This document shows, piece by piece, positions 1 through 6,699 of a DNA stretch of 32,013 bases. Below the pieces are notes generated by a model, which was given only the letters and a program-made list of their open reading frames with translations, did no database searches and was not told where the DNA came from. Source of the DNA: Lachnospiraceae bacterium (GTDB taxonomy: Bacteria; Bacillota; Clostridia; Lachnospirales; Lachnospiraceae); the NCBI GenBank assembly GCA_018056425.1, contig JAGPFR010000029.1, forward strand, positions 1 to 32,013, in the 5' to 3' direction. Position numbers and translations under genes: made by a program. Numbering within the stretch: the first letter of the stretch is position 1; each line of letters opens with the position of its first letter.

Positions 1-1
1 G

Positions 2-1051
2 ATAAGCGGAACGCACGGCAAGACCACAACGACTTCAATGATAAGCGAGATCCTCATGGCTCAGGAAACGGATCCCACCATTACCGTAGGAGGAATGCTT
101 CCTTCGATCGGCGGTAACATCAGGGTCGGCGGACGTACATACTTCGTTACCGAAGCATGCGAATACACCAACAGCTTCCTGGACTTTTTCCCGGATATCG
201 CACTTATCCTTAATATAGAAGAAGATCATCTGGATTTCTTCAAAGATCTCGATGACATCAGGGCTTCTTTTAAGAAATTTGCATCGCTTCTTCCCGAGGA
301 CGGAACACTTATCATCAATTCGGGAATCGAAGATACGGGCTATATCACAGACGGCCTTGAATGTAATGTCGTAACATTCGGACTTACCGCATCGGGCGGA
401 AAAGAAGCCGATTACACCGCGGATAATGTCTATTACGATGAGATGGGATGCCCCGAATTTGACCTTAAGGTTCGCGGCAAAGACAGGATGCATATCCATC
501 TCGGCGTTCCCGGTGAGCACAACGTTCTTAACGCACTTGCCGCATGTGCATTTGCAGATGCAGTGGGAGCGGATGAAACAGCCGTATCCAAGGCACTGAA
601 CAGTTTTGAGGGAACCGACAGAAGATTCCAGAAAAAGGGCAGGATCTTAAACGGTGTAATGCTTGTCGATGATTATGCGCATCATCCCACCGAGATCAGA
701 GCCACCATGAAAGCTGCGCTTTCCGTAAAGCACAGGGAGCTCTGGGTTGTTTTCCAGCCCCATACATATTCGAGGACCAAGGCTTTCTTCGATGATTTTG
801 CAGAGGTTCTCAGTATGGCGGACAAGGTTGTGCTGGCCGATATCTATGCTGCCAGAGAGACCGATACACTCGGAATGAGTTCACAGCTTTTGGCAGAGGC
901 CGTCAGAAAAAAAGGAACCGATAGTTATTATTTCCCCTCTTTTGAAGAAATTGAGGACTTCCTCCGAAAAAATTGCCAAGAGGGAGACATGTTGATAACT
1001 ATGGGAGCCGGAGATGTATATAAAATAGGCGATTCGTTACTTCAGAGCTAA
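2..1051 (+). CDS. murC: UDP-N-acetylmuramate--L-alanine ligase MurC (5' end missing)
   Basis: MurC adds L-alanine to UDP-MurNAc in an ATP-dependent step, the first amino-acid addition in cytoplasmic peptidoglycan precursor synthesis. The open frame enters from the left edge at base 2 and reads straight into the Mur-ligase ATP loop GTHGKTTT (bases 8-31), so the ATG at 38 is internal. Further family marks are EHNVLNALAA in the central domain and the MurC-type VDDYAHHPTEI, which begins the C-terminal ligase domain near base 664. About 350 residues are visible; MurC is usually about 450-470, so roughly 110-120 N-terminal residues (the UDP-binding Rossmann domain) lie outside the window. The reading frame is intact to the TAA at 1049-1051. 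Identity is supported by these MurC-specific motifs rather than MurD/E/F ones. The neighbouring genes are unrelated in function. Confidence 0.95.
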   Translation: MSGTHGKTTTTSMISEILMAQETDPTITVGGMLPSIGGNIRVGGRTYFVTEACEYTNSFLDFFPDIALILNIEEDHLDFFKDLDDIRASFKKFASLLPEDGTLIINSGIEDTGYITDGLECNVVTFGLTASGGKEADYTADNVYYDEMGCPEFDLKVRGKDRMHIHLGVPGEHNVLNALAACAFADAVGADETAVSKALNSFEGTDRRFQKKGRILNGVMLVDDYAHHPTEIRATMKAALSVKHRELWVVFQPHTYSRTKAFFDDFAEVLSMADKVVLADIYAARETDTLGMSSQLLAEAVRKKGTDSYYFPSFEEIEDFLRKNCQEGDMLITMGAGDVYKIGDSLLQS

Positions 1052-1052
1052 A

Positions 1053-1187
1053 CTATCCACATATCCACGGTATTTCAATTATCAGAGATTGAAAATACCG
1101 TGGATTATTTAATTATTGTGTGGATATCTAAATCCAGTATTCATGCGTACCTTACACCCGTTATCCACTTAATCCACTTAATCCACC
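1053..1187. promoter_or_regulatory. Cluster of DnaA-box-like 9-mers upstream of the helicase-loader operon
   Basis: Against the DnaA box TTATCCACA, the gap contains CTATCCACA at 1053-1061 (8/9), ATATCCACG at 1061-1069 (7/9), and TAATCCACG on the minus strand at 1099-1107 (7/9). It also has ATATCCACA on the minus strand at 1119-1127 (8/9), and three head-to-tail copies with exactly 9-bp spacing: TTATCCACT at 1161-1169 (8/9), TAATCCACT at 1170-1178 (7/9) and TAATCCACC at 1179-1187 (7/9). Two of the seven fall in the stem of the murC hairpin and may be structural only. The cluster lies immediately upstream of the dnaD-like gene. The motifs are directly visible; DnaA binding and a regulatory role are inference. 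No dnaA or dnaN is nearby, so there is no specific reason to call it oriC. Confidence 0.5.
1063..1105 (+). terminator. Hairpin after murC
   Basis: An inverted repeat of about 17 bp (left arm 1063-1079, right arm 1088-1105, one bulged base, 8-nt loop) begins 12 nt after the murC stop. It is followed by an A/T-rich stretch (ATTATTTAATTATT) rather than a clean T run, so termination is likely but not certain. The two ends of the stem read ATCCACGG and CCGTGGAT, so two of the DnaA-box-like 9-mers in this gap are parts of this hairpin. Confidence 0.6.
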
Positions 1188-1264
1188 GATATGGTGACTA
1201 ACCCTCAAATCCGCATGGTTTCTGATAAATCGTCATTTTGTCCATTTTGCTGATGCGGCCTTTG

Positions 1265-1273
1265 TGATATAAG
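1265..1273 (+). promoter_or_regulatory. Extended -10 promoter candidate for dnaD-dnaI-prs
   Basis: TGATATAAG at 1265-1273 is an extended -10 element (TGn plus TATAAG). No good -35 lies at 17 bp; TTGCTG at 1247-1252 would give a short 15-bp spacer. Transcription would begin near 1280, which would exclude the GTG at 1273 as the start codon of the following gene and favours the TTG at 1321. Confidence 0.4.
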
Positions 1274-1320
1274 TGGTATTACCGCTGATTTGGATCAGGC
1301 GGCGAACGGGGGTCACTTTT

Positions 1321-2496
1321 TTGGCACAGTTAACAATTTATCAGGACAGTTATATAAATGCGACGATCCTTTCAAACAGGTTCATCGACGAGTACATGAC
1401 GGATGCAAATGATGCGCAGCTTAAGGTATATCTCTACACAGCGCGCATGATGAGCGCAAATCTGGAAACTTCAGTAACGGACATAGCAGACAGATTTAAT
1501 TACACCGAGAAGGATGTACTCAGAGCATTTAAATACTGGCAGAGCAAGGGCATCCTTGAACTGGATTATGATGAGAACGGTACGCTTTGCGGCGTTCATC
1601 TCAAGAATCTGTGCAAGAGTGACAGTGTGGCTCCTTCGGTTGAATCCACACATCTCCCTCAATCGCTGATCATTCCCCAGACGATAGTTTCATCTCCGGG
1701 AAAACAGACCGTATTCAGCGAAAACGAGCGTAAGGCTGCGGAAAGGGTTGCAGAGGCCGAAAACAAGGCTGCAGTGATACCCGCCAAGCCTTCATATACA
1801 CCTTCCATGGTAAGGGAATTTAAAGCTTCCCGTACCGCTTCGGATAACGGGATAGACATCTTCTATCTTGCCGAAGAATACAGGAAAAAGCCTCTTTCAC
1901 CCTCGGATATCGGCACCATTATTTATATCTGCGATGAACTCGGTTTTTCGGACGAACTTTTCGATCACCTCCTCCAATATTGTGCTTCTAAAGACAAGTT
2001 CGATTTCAGATATATAGAGAAGGTTGCGATATCCTGGAAAGAGAGCGGCATTACCACTCCCCGGGAGGCGGAAAATGCTCCCGGAAGGTATGACAGGAAA
2101 GTCTATGAGATCATGAGACAGCTCGGTAAGACGGGAAATACGCCCACCGACAAAGAAGTCTCTTATATAACCAAATGGACCGGTGAGTACGGCTTTTCGG
2201 ACGAGATCATCCTCGAAGCATGCGACAGGACCGTAATGGCTACCGAGAAGAACCGCTTCCAGTATGCCGATAAGATCCTGAAGAACTGGAAGGATAAGGG
2301 CGTGGGAAATCTTGCAGATATCGAAGATCTTGATAAAGCCCACGGTGAAAATATCGTGAAAAACAAAGCCGCAGCAGGCTCTCCCAAGAGCAATGCACAG
2401 AAGGCCGGAACCAATTCTTCCAATATGTTCAACAGATTCACGCAGAGAACCGACTACGATTTTGAAGCACTTGAGAAAAAACTCATCAAGAACTGA
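1321..2496 (+). CDS. DnaD-domain replication initiation protein
   Basis: This is a DnaD/DnaB-type primosome component of Firmicutes, which helps place the replicative helicase at origins and stalled forks. From TTG 1321 it is 391 aa. The N-terminal 90 residues look like a winged-helix domain (LKVYLYTARMM, then VTDIADRFNYTEKDVLRAFKYW). A charged linker follows, then two copies of the DnaD C-terminal helical module (DDBH2), each ending in the hallmark pattern: FRYIEKVAISWKESGI and FQYADKILKNWKDKGV. The extreme C-terminus is basic and disordered-looking. I chose TTG 1321 (protein starts MAQLTIYQDSYI) because GGGGG sits 8 nt upstream at 1308-1312; an in-frame GTG at 1273 has no ribosome site and probably lies upstream of the transcription start. 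Only 14 nt separate it from the ATPase gene, consistent with a helicase-loading operon. Confidence 0.88.
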   Translation: MAQLTIYQDSYINATILSNRFIDEYMTDANDAQLKVYLYTARMMSANLETSVTDIADRFNYTEKDVLRAFKYWQSKGILELDYDENGTLCGVHLKNLCKSDSVAPSVESTHLPQSLIIPQTIVSSPGKQTVFSENERKAAERVAEAENKAAVIPAKPSYTPSMVREFKASRTASDNGIDIFYLAEEYRKKPLSPSDIGTIIYICDELGFSDELFDHLLQYCASKDKFDFRYIEKVAISWKESGITTPREAENAPGRYDRKVYEIMRQLGKTGNTPTDKEVSYITKWTGEYGFSDEIILEACDRTVMATEKNRFQYADKILKNWKDKGVGNLADIEDLDKAHGENIVKNKAAAGSPKSNAQKAGTNSSNMFNRFTQRTDYDFEALEKKLIKN

Positions 2497-2510
2497 AACG
2501 GAGCATAAAG

Positions 2511-3470
2511 GTGGCACTTCAGAACGGGGCAATTGAAAAGCTGCAGGAAGAATACAGCAGCATCAGAATAGAAAACGAGCGGATTCGCGACGAAAGACTG
2601 GGTAAAGTCTATTCCGAGCATCCCGAGATAAGAGAAGCGGACATTAAGATCATGGATCTGATGACCGAAAAAGCTTTTGCTGCCCTTAAAGGAAACGATA
2701 CAAAAGCTATAGAGGACAAAATTGCCGCTGCAAAGGCCGAAAAGGAAACGCTTGTTAAGGCAGCAGGCGTGGATCCTTCATATGCGGACAGGATTTATAC
2801 ATGTCCTTATTGCAAAGATACCGGATTTATCGTAAAATCTGACGGGCCCGCGGAAAAGTGCAAATGTTTCAGAAAAAGGGAATCGGAGATACTTCTGGAG
2901 CAGTCCGGAATGTCCGAACTCCTTAAGAGAAACAACTTTCTTGCAATGCGCACCGATATATTCGACGATGATATCAAAGATCACTTTGATAAAGCGGTCG
3001 AGTACTGCAGGGGATTTATCGATTCCTTTGATACGGACTACCGAAATATACTGTTTTGTGGTACAGTAGGTACCGGCAAATCTTTCCTGAGCTGCTGTAT
3101 AGCTTCGGAACTTCTTGCCACATATCACAGTGTCGTCTATATGAGTGCCAACACGCTGTTTGATACGCTCGCCAAGGCCCAGTTTTCAAGGGATAAAGCG
3201 ACCGAAGCGGTTGATGTTAAAGACAGGATCTATGATTGTGACCTGTTTATCATGGATGACCTTGGTTCCGAAATGACGAATTCTTTTGTCGGAACGGAAC
3301 TTTTCACGATCTTGAACGAAAGATATAATTCCAGAAAGTCCACGATCATTTCGACTAATCTGGAACTGCCGGACTTGAGGGACCGTTATTCGGACAGAAT
3401 TTTCTCCAGGGTAACGGGATCATATGAAATATTGAAATTATACGGTCCTGATCTTAGGAACGTTTTATGA
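2511..3470 (+). CDS. DnaI/DnaC-type helicase-loader ATPase
   Basis: An AAA+ ATPase of the DnaC/DnaI family, which loads the hexameric replicative helicase onto DNA. It is 319 aa, close to B. subtilis DnaI. The N-terminal helical part (1-90) carries a coiled-coil-like charged stretch. A zinc-binding knuckle follows, with Cys98, Cys101, Cys117 and Cys119 (CPYC ... CKC), as in DnaI. The ATPase core has Walker A GTVGTGKS at 184-191, Walker B LFIMDD ending at Asp249-Asp250, and a sensor-1 region ISTNLE. The start is GTG with GGAG 7 nt upstream (2500-2503). It lies between the dnaD-like gene and prs, with 14- and 15-nt gaps, so all three are probably one transcript. The alternative reading as an IstB-like transposition ATPase is disfavoured by the zinc knuckle and by the dnaD neighbour. 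Confidence 0.88.
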   Translation: MALQNGAIEKLQEEYSSIRIENERIRDERLGKVYSEHPEIREADIKIMDLMTEKAFAALKGNDTKAIEDKIAAAKAEKETLVKAAGVDPSYADRIYTCPYCKDTGFIVKSDGPAEKCKCFRKRESEILLEQSGMSELLKRNNFLAMRTDIFDDDIKDHFDKAVEYCRGFIDSFDTDYRNILFCGTVGTGKSFLSCCIASELLATYHSVVYMSANTLFDTLAKAQFSRDKATEAVDVKDRIYDCDLFIMDDLGSEMTNSFVGTELFTILNERYNSRKSTIISTNLELPDLRDRYSDRIFSRVTGSYEILKLYGPDLRNVL

Positions 3471-3485
3471 CAGGAGAATATTAAT

Positions 3486-4679
3486 ATGCCCAAGCGTGAA
3501 GAGAAAAGAAATCTTGAAAGTATTCCCGTAGGAAGTCTGGGGATCATTTCCCTCGACGGATGCAGGAATCTTGCCCAGAAAGTTGACTCTTATCTGGTCA
3601 AGTGGCGTTTCGAAAGAGAGAGCGAGCATAAAGGATCGCTTGCTTTTTCGGGATATCAGAGAGACTCGTATCTTCTTAAAGCAAGAGTACCCAGATTCGG
3701 TTCCGGTGAAGGAAGGGGAGAGATCCTTGAATCCGTAAGAGGTGCCGATCTTTACATCCTAGTTGATGTTCTTAACTATTCAGAGACTTATTCACTTTGC
3801 GGACATGAGAATCACATGTCACCCGATGATCACTATCAGGATCTTAAGAGGATCATCTCAGCCGTAGGCGGTAAGGCAAGAAGGATCACCGTTATCATGC
3901 CTTTCCTCTATGAGAGCCGTCAGGACAGACGTACTTCAAGAGAATCACTCGACTGTGCGATCGCTCTTCAGGAGCTGGTACGTATGGGCGTTGATAATAT
4001 CATCACATTCGATGCACATGAGCCCAGAGTACAGAACGCAATTCCCCTCAGCGGATTTGAGACCGTTCAGACACCTTATCAGTTCATCAAGGGTCTCTTA
4101 AAGCATGTTAAGGGGCTCAAGATCGATGCGGACCACATGATGGTCATTTCCCCCGATGAGGGAGGAATGAGAAGAGCTATCTATATCGCTAACGTTCTCG
4201 GACTTGATATGGGCATGTTCTATAAGAGACGTGATTACAGAAGGATCGTAAACGGAAGAAACCCCATCATCTCCCATGAGTTCCTCGGAAGTGATGTTGC
4301 AGGCAAGGATATGATCATCATCGATGACATGATCTCATCCGGAGATTCCGTTCTCGAGGTTGCTGCAGAGCTCAAGAAGAGAAATGCGGGCAATATCTTC
4401 GTATTTGCTACCTTCGGTCTTTTCACCGGAGGCCTGTCAAGATTCGATGAAGCTTACGAGAAGGGACTTATCTCAAGAGTCCTTACCACCAACCTGATCT
4501 ATCAGACTCCCGAGCTTCTTGAGAAGGAATGGTACATCAGCTGTGATCTGAGCAAGTACATCGCATATATCATCGATACTCTCAATCACGACTCATCTAT
4601 TTCCGATCTTCTCAATCCCAACGAGAGGATCCAGAGCATCGTCCGCAGATATAACGCAGGCGAACTTGAAATGGAGTAA
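3486..4679 (+). CDS. prs: Ribose-phosphate pyrophosphokinase (PRPP synthetase, long form)
   Basis: Makes phosphoribosyl pyrophosphate from ribose 5-phosphate and ATP, feeding purine, pyrimidine, His, Trp and NAD synthesis. Visible motifs are the ATP-loop region PFLYESRQDRRTSRE (about 139-153, equivalent to the usual PYARQDR), FDAHEP at 175-180 (equivalent to DLHA), and the PRPP-binding loop DMIIIDDMISSGDSV at 275-289. At 397 aa it is about 80 residues longer than classical Prs (310-320). The extra material is an N-terminal extension and an insertion around 40-125, so it belongs to the longer Clostridia-type Prs. Start ATG 3486 has AGGAG at 3472-3476. It is third in the dnaD-dnaI-prs run and is followed directly by a strong terminator. 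Regulatory differences from classical Prs cannot be judged from sequence. Confidence 0.9.
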   Translation: MPKREEKRNLESIPVGSLGIISLDGCRNLAQKVDSYLVKWRFERESEHKGSLAFSGYQRDSYLLKARVPRFGSGEGRGEILESVRGADLYILVDVLNYSETYSLCGHENHMSPDDHYQDLKRIISAVGGKARRITVIMPFLYESRQDRRTSRESLDCAIALQELVRMGVDNIITFDAHEPRVQNAIPLSGFETVQTPYQFIKGLLKHVKGLKIDADHMMVISPDEGGMRRAIYIANVLGLDMGMFYKRRDYRRIVNGRNPIISHEFLGSDVAGKDMIIIDDMISSGDSVLEVAAELKKRNAGNIFVFATFGLFTGGLSRFDEAYEKGLISRVLTTNLIYQTPELLEKEWYISCDLSKYIAYIIDTLNHDSSISDLLNPNERIQSIVRRYNAGELEME

Positions 4680-4698
4680 TTAATAACCGGATATGAAA

Positions 4699-4732
4699 GA
4701 TGGCAGAGGAATTATCCTCTGCCGTCTTTTTT
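4699..4732 (+). terminator. Rho-independent terminator after prs
   Basis: Stem GATGGCAGAGGA (4699-4710) pairs with TCCTCTGCCGTC (4715-4726) with one G-T wobble, loop ATTA, followed by T6. It closes the dnaD-dnaI-prs operon. Confidence 0.92.
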
Positions 4733-4769
4733 ATGCGATAATTATGCTTGCATGTTAATGTCATATAAA

Positions 4770-4801
4770 CCTTACAATAATGTAAGGTAACTGTAAGGTA
4801 A
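4770..4801 (+). promoter_or_regulatory. Predicted BceR-type operator plus a direct-repeat half-site
   Basis: CCTTACA (4770-4776), ATAA (4777-4780), TGTAAGG (4781-4787) is a perfect 7-bp inverted repeat. Its core TTACA-N4-TGTAA fits the TNACA-N4-TGTAA consensus that I recall for BceR-family response regulators of peptide-resistance modules. A second copy of the right half, TGTAAGGTAA, follows at 4792-4801, 11 bp from the first, about one helical turn. It lies about 90 nt upstream of the DUF4003 gene and 3.9 kb upstream of the response-regulator gene at 8684. Binding by that regulator is inference. A candidate -10 (TATGAT, 4835-4840) has only a poor -35, as expected for an activated promoter. 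Confidence 0.62.
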
Positions 4802-4834
4802 TTCGATGTGACGAAAACGGTGCCTTTGGTAATC

Positions 4835-4840
4835 TATGAT
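4835..4840 (+). promoter_or_regulatory. -10 candidate for the DUF4003/bce operon
   Basis: TATGAT at 4835-4840 would start transcription near 4847, leaving a leader of about 40 nt before ATG 4888 (GAGGAG around 4873). The -35 position (4812-4817) is CGAAAA, a poor match, so activator dependence is plausible. An alternative -10, TACAAT at 4773-4778 with TTGCAT at 4748-4753 (19-bp spacer), overlaps the operator. Confidence 0.35.
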
Positions 4841-4887
4841 CACAGACAGGAAATAAACCTGATTTTTATTTAAGAGGAGAAAGTACC

Positions 4888-5868
4888 ATGACTGAAAACG
4901 TAATGAGAAAAGTAGAACTGTTTGCTTCCAATAAGAATCTTATCCATAAGAAATTTATATGGGATTATCATCTCATGAGCGTTCTTTCAAGCATGGTTTA
5001 TACCATGGAAAATAAGGAAGCAGACATCGATGCCATGAAGAACTGCCTTAAGATTCTGAAGAAGAACACCGGAGTATTCTCTCCTTTCAGAAATAACGAA
5101 AGACTGTTCCTTGTGAGCAAGATGGCACTTTCTTCAGATCCCGAGAAGTACATCAAGGATGTTGTGTCTCTCTATGGAAAGATCAAAAAAGGCCGTATCA
5201 TGGATGACGGTTTCATGATCGTAGCTGCCGTTAATATCGTTGATGCAGGACGCGTTAATGATGCAGACAAGATCATCGTTAAGTTTAATGAGATCATGAA
5301 GGTTATGAAAAAAGAACATCCCGTTCTTACCGGCAGAGAGGATATGCCTCTGGCAATCAGTCTTGCGATGACAGACAGAAGCGTAGAGGAAATTGCAGAA
5401 GAGCTCGAAGCCGACTATAAGATCTTAAAGACCGTATTCAAAGCACATTCCGATTCGGTTCAGGGTCTTGCAGAAGTTCTTGCTCTTCAGGAGGGTTCTC
5501 CCGAAGATAAGACCGCCAGGGTTATCGATATCTATAATGCTTTCAAGGCATATCACAGAAGATACAGCAGAGAGTACGGACTTGCTTCTCTCGGTGCACT
5601 TATCGGAAGCGATAAGGATGCAGATACTCTCGTAAAAGAAATCTGTGAGACAGAAAAGTATCTTGCAAGTCAGAAGGGCATGGGTATGTCGATCATGGGC
5701 AAATCCGACAGACTGATGTTTGCTGCTCTTATTGTTGCGGACAGCGAAGGTTATGCAGGAGCGGGAATAAAGAATCCTATTATAGTTGAGACTCTTCAGA
5801 CGATCATTGCAATGGAAGTAATGCTTGTGGTAGTTGCAGTCAGCGCAGCTTCAAGCTCTTCCAACTAA
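4888..5868 (+). CDS. DUF4003 family protein
   Basis: A 326-aa protein that I recognise as DUF4003-like; its function is not established. It is almost entirely alpha-helical, with no signal peptide and no catalytic motif that I can identify. Typical stretches are LFASNKNLIHKKFIWDYHLM near the N-terminus, a central SLYGKIKKGRIMDDGFMIVAA segment, and YGLASLGALI near 235. The last 30 residues form a hydrophobic stretch (about 305-322, IIAMEVMLVVVAVSAA) ending SSSSN, which could be a membrane tail or simply part of the fold. The gene sits 60 nt upstream of the Bce-type ATPase gene, separated by a hairpin without a T run, and behind a BceR-like operator. A role in the peptide-resistance response is inferred from this placement only. 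Confidence 0.75.
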   Translation: MTENVMRKVELFASNKNLIHKKFIWDYHLMSVLSSMVYTMENKEADIDAMKNCLKILKKNTGVFSPFRNNERLFLVSKMALSSDPEKYIKDVVSLYGKIKKGRIMDDGFMIVAAVNIVDAGRVNDADKIIVKFNEIMKVMKKEHPVLTGREDMPLAISLAMTDRSVEEIAEELEADYKILKTVFKAHSDSVQGLAEVLALQEGSPEDKTARVIDIYNAFKAYHRRYSREYGLASLGALIGSDKDADTLVKEICETEKYLASQKGMGMSIMGKSDRLMFAALIVADSEGYAGAGIKNPIIVETLQTIIAMEVMLVVVAVSAASSSSN

Positions 5869-5884
5869 CAAGTAATTAAAAGCA

Positions 5885-5911
5885 GGCTTGCAGGTAACAT
5901 ACCTGCAGGCC
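5885..5911 (+). repeat. Intercistronic hairpin between DUF4003 gene and ABC ATPase gene
   Basis: GGCTTGCAGGT (5885-5895) pairs with ACCTGCAGGCC (5901-5911), an 11-bp stem with one wobble and loop AACAT. No T run follows, so it is unlikely to be a full terminator. A role in RNA processing, stability or partial attenuation between the first gene and the transporter genes is possible. The next gene has a strong ribosome site, GGAGG, 13 nt beyond it. Confidence 0.6.
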
Positions 5912-5928
5912 GGTATTCGGAGGAATAA

Positions 5929-6699
5929 ATGTCAGTTATCCTGGAAGTACAAAATGCAGAGAAGTATTACGGAAACAAGGGGAACATCTCTCCTGCACTT
6001 AATGACCTGAGTTTTACGGTAAGCGAAGGAGAATTTGTAGGTATCATGGGTGCCAGCGGAAGCGGTAAGACAACGCTTCTTAATTGCATTTCAACCATCG
6101 ATACACTTTCGGCAGGAAGAGTTCTTATAAAGGATAAAAACATCGCACTTCTCAAAGGTAAAGAACTGGACAGATTCCGTGCGGAAAGTCTCGGTTTTAT
6201 TTTTCAGGATTTCAATCTCCTGGATACCATGACCGCGCGTGAAAATATCGCACTTGCTCTTTCCGTAAGAGGAGAGGAAGCATGTAAGATCAATCCGAAG
6301 ATAGAAGATATCGCAAAACTTCTGGGGATTGAGGATGTTCTGGATAAATTCCCCTATGAAATGAGCGGCGGACAGAAGCAGAGAGTTGCCGCGGCAAGGG
6401 CCGTTGTTACCGATCCCGAGCTTGTGCTTGCGGATGAGCCCACCGGGGCTCTTGATTCCAAATCATCGAAAGCTCTCATGGAAAGCCTCGGCAGGTTAAA
6501 CACCGAAAGACATTCGACGATCCTTATGGTCACACACGATACATTTTCCGCAAGCTATGCAGGCCGGATTCTTTTTATAAAGGACGGTAAGATATTCACA
6601 GAGATAGTAAAAGACGAAAATGAGACCAGAAAAGATTTCTTCAGAAGAATAGTTGATGTTACTACGGTTCTCGGAGGTGAACTTGATGAGATCGTTTGA
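5929..6699 (+). CDS. BceA-type ABC transporter ATP-binding protein
   Basis: ATPase subunit of a peptide-7-exporter (Bce) type transporter, which with its FtsX-like permease senses and confers resistance to cell-envelope antimicrobial peptides such as bacitracin. It is 256 aa, the usual length. Walker A is GASGSGKTT at 41-49, a Q-loop follows in IFQDFNLLD, the signature is MSGGQKQRVAAARA, Walker B is LVLADEP followed by TGALDS, and the H-loop lies in MVTHD. The start is ATG with GGAGGAATAA directly upstream. Its 3' end overlaps the permease start by 14 nt, showing translational coupling. It is followed by the permease, response regulator and sensor kinase, a complete module. Which peptide is handled cannot be told from sequence. 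Confidence 0.9.
   Translation: MSVILEVQNAEKYYGNKGNISPALNDLSFTVSEGEFVGIMGASGSGKTTLLNCISTIDTLSAGRVLIKDKNIALLKGKELDRFRAESLGFIFQDFNLLDTMTARENIALALSVRGEEACKINPKIEDIAKLLGIEDVLDKFPYEMSGGQKQRVAAARAVVTDPELVLADEPTGALDSKSSKALMESLGRLNTERHSTILMVTHDTFSASYAGRILFIKDGKIFTEIVKDENETRKDFFRRIVDVTTVLGGELDEIV

Noticed and set aside
1053-1187. Chromosomal replication origin (oriC)
   Set aside because: DnaA-box-like 9-mers are present, but there is no dnaA/dnaN neighbour, no perfect box and no clear AT-rich unwinding region of the usual size. I kept only a regulatory-cluster call.
1273-1320. Longer N-terminus of the DnaD-like protein from GTG 1273
   Set aside because: No ribosome site precedes it, the extra residues do not look like the family, and the codon overlaps the predicted -10.
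4748-4801. MerR-type operator (19-bp spacer promoter with dyad)
   Set aside because: A TTGCAT/TACAAT pair with a 19-bp spacer can be drawn, but the dyad covers the -10 instead of the spacer and no merR gene is near. The TTACA-N4-TGTAA reading fits the adjacent Bce module better.
6653-6685. Longer N-terminus of the BceB-type permease from ATG 6653
   Set aside because: The strong GGAGG at 6673-6677 lies downstream of it and fits ATG 6686.
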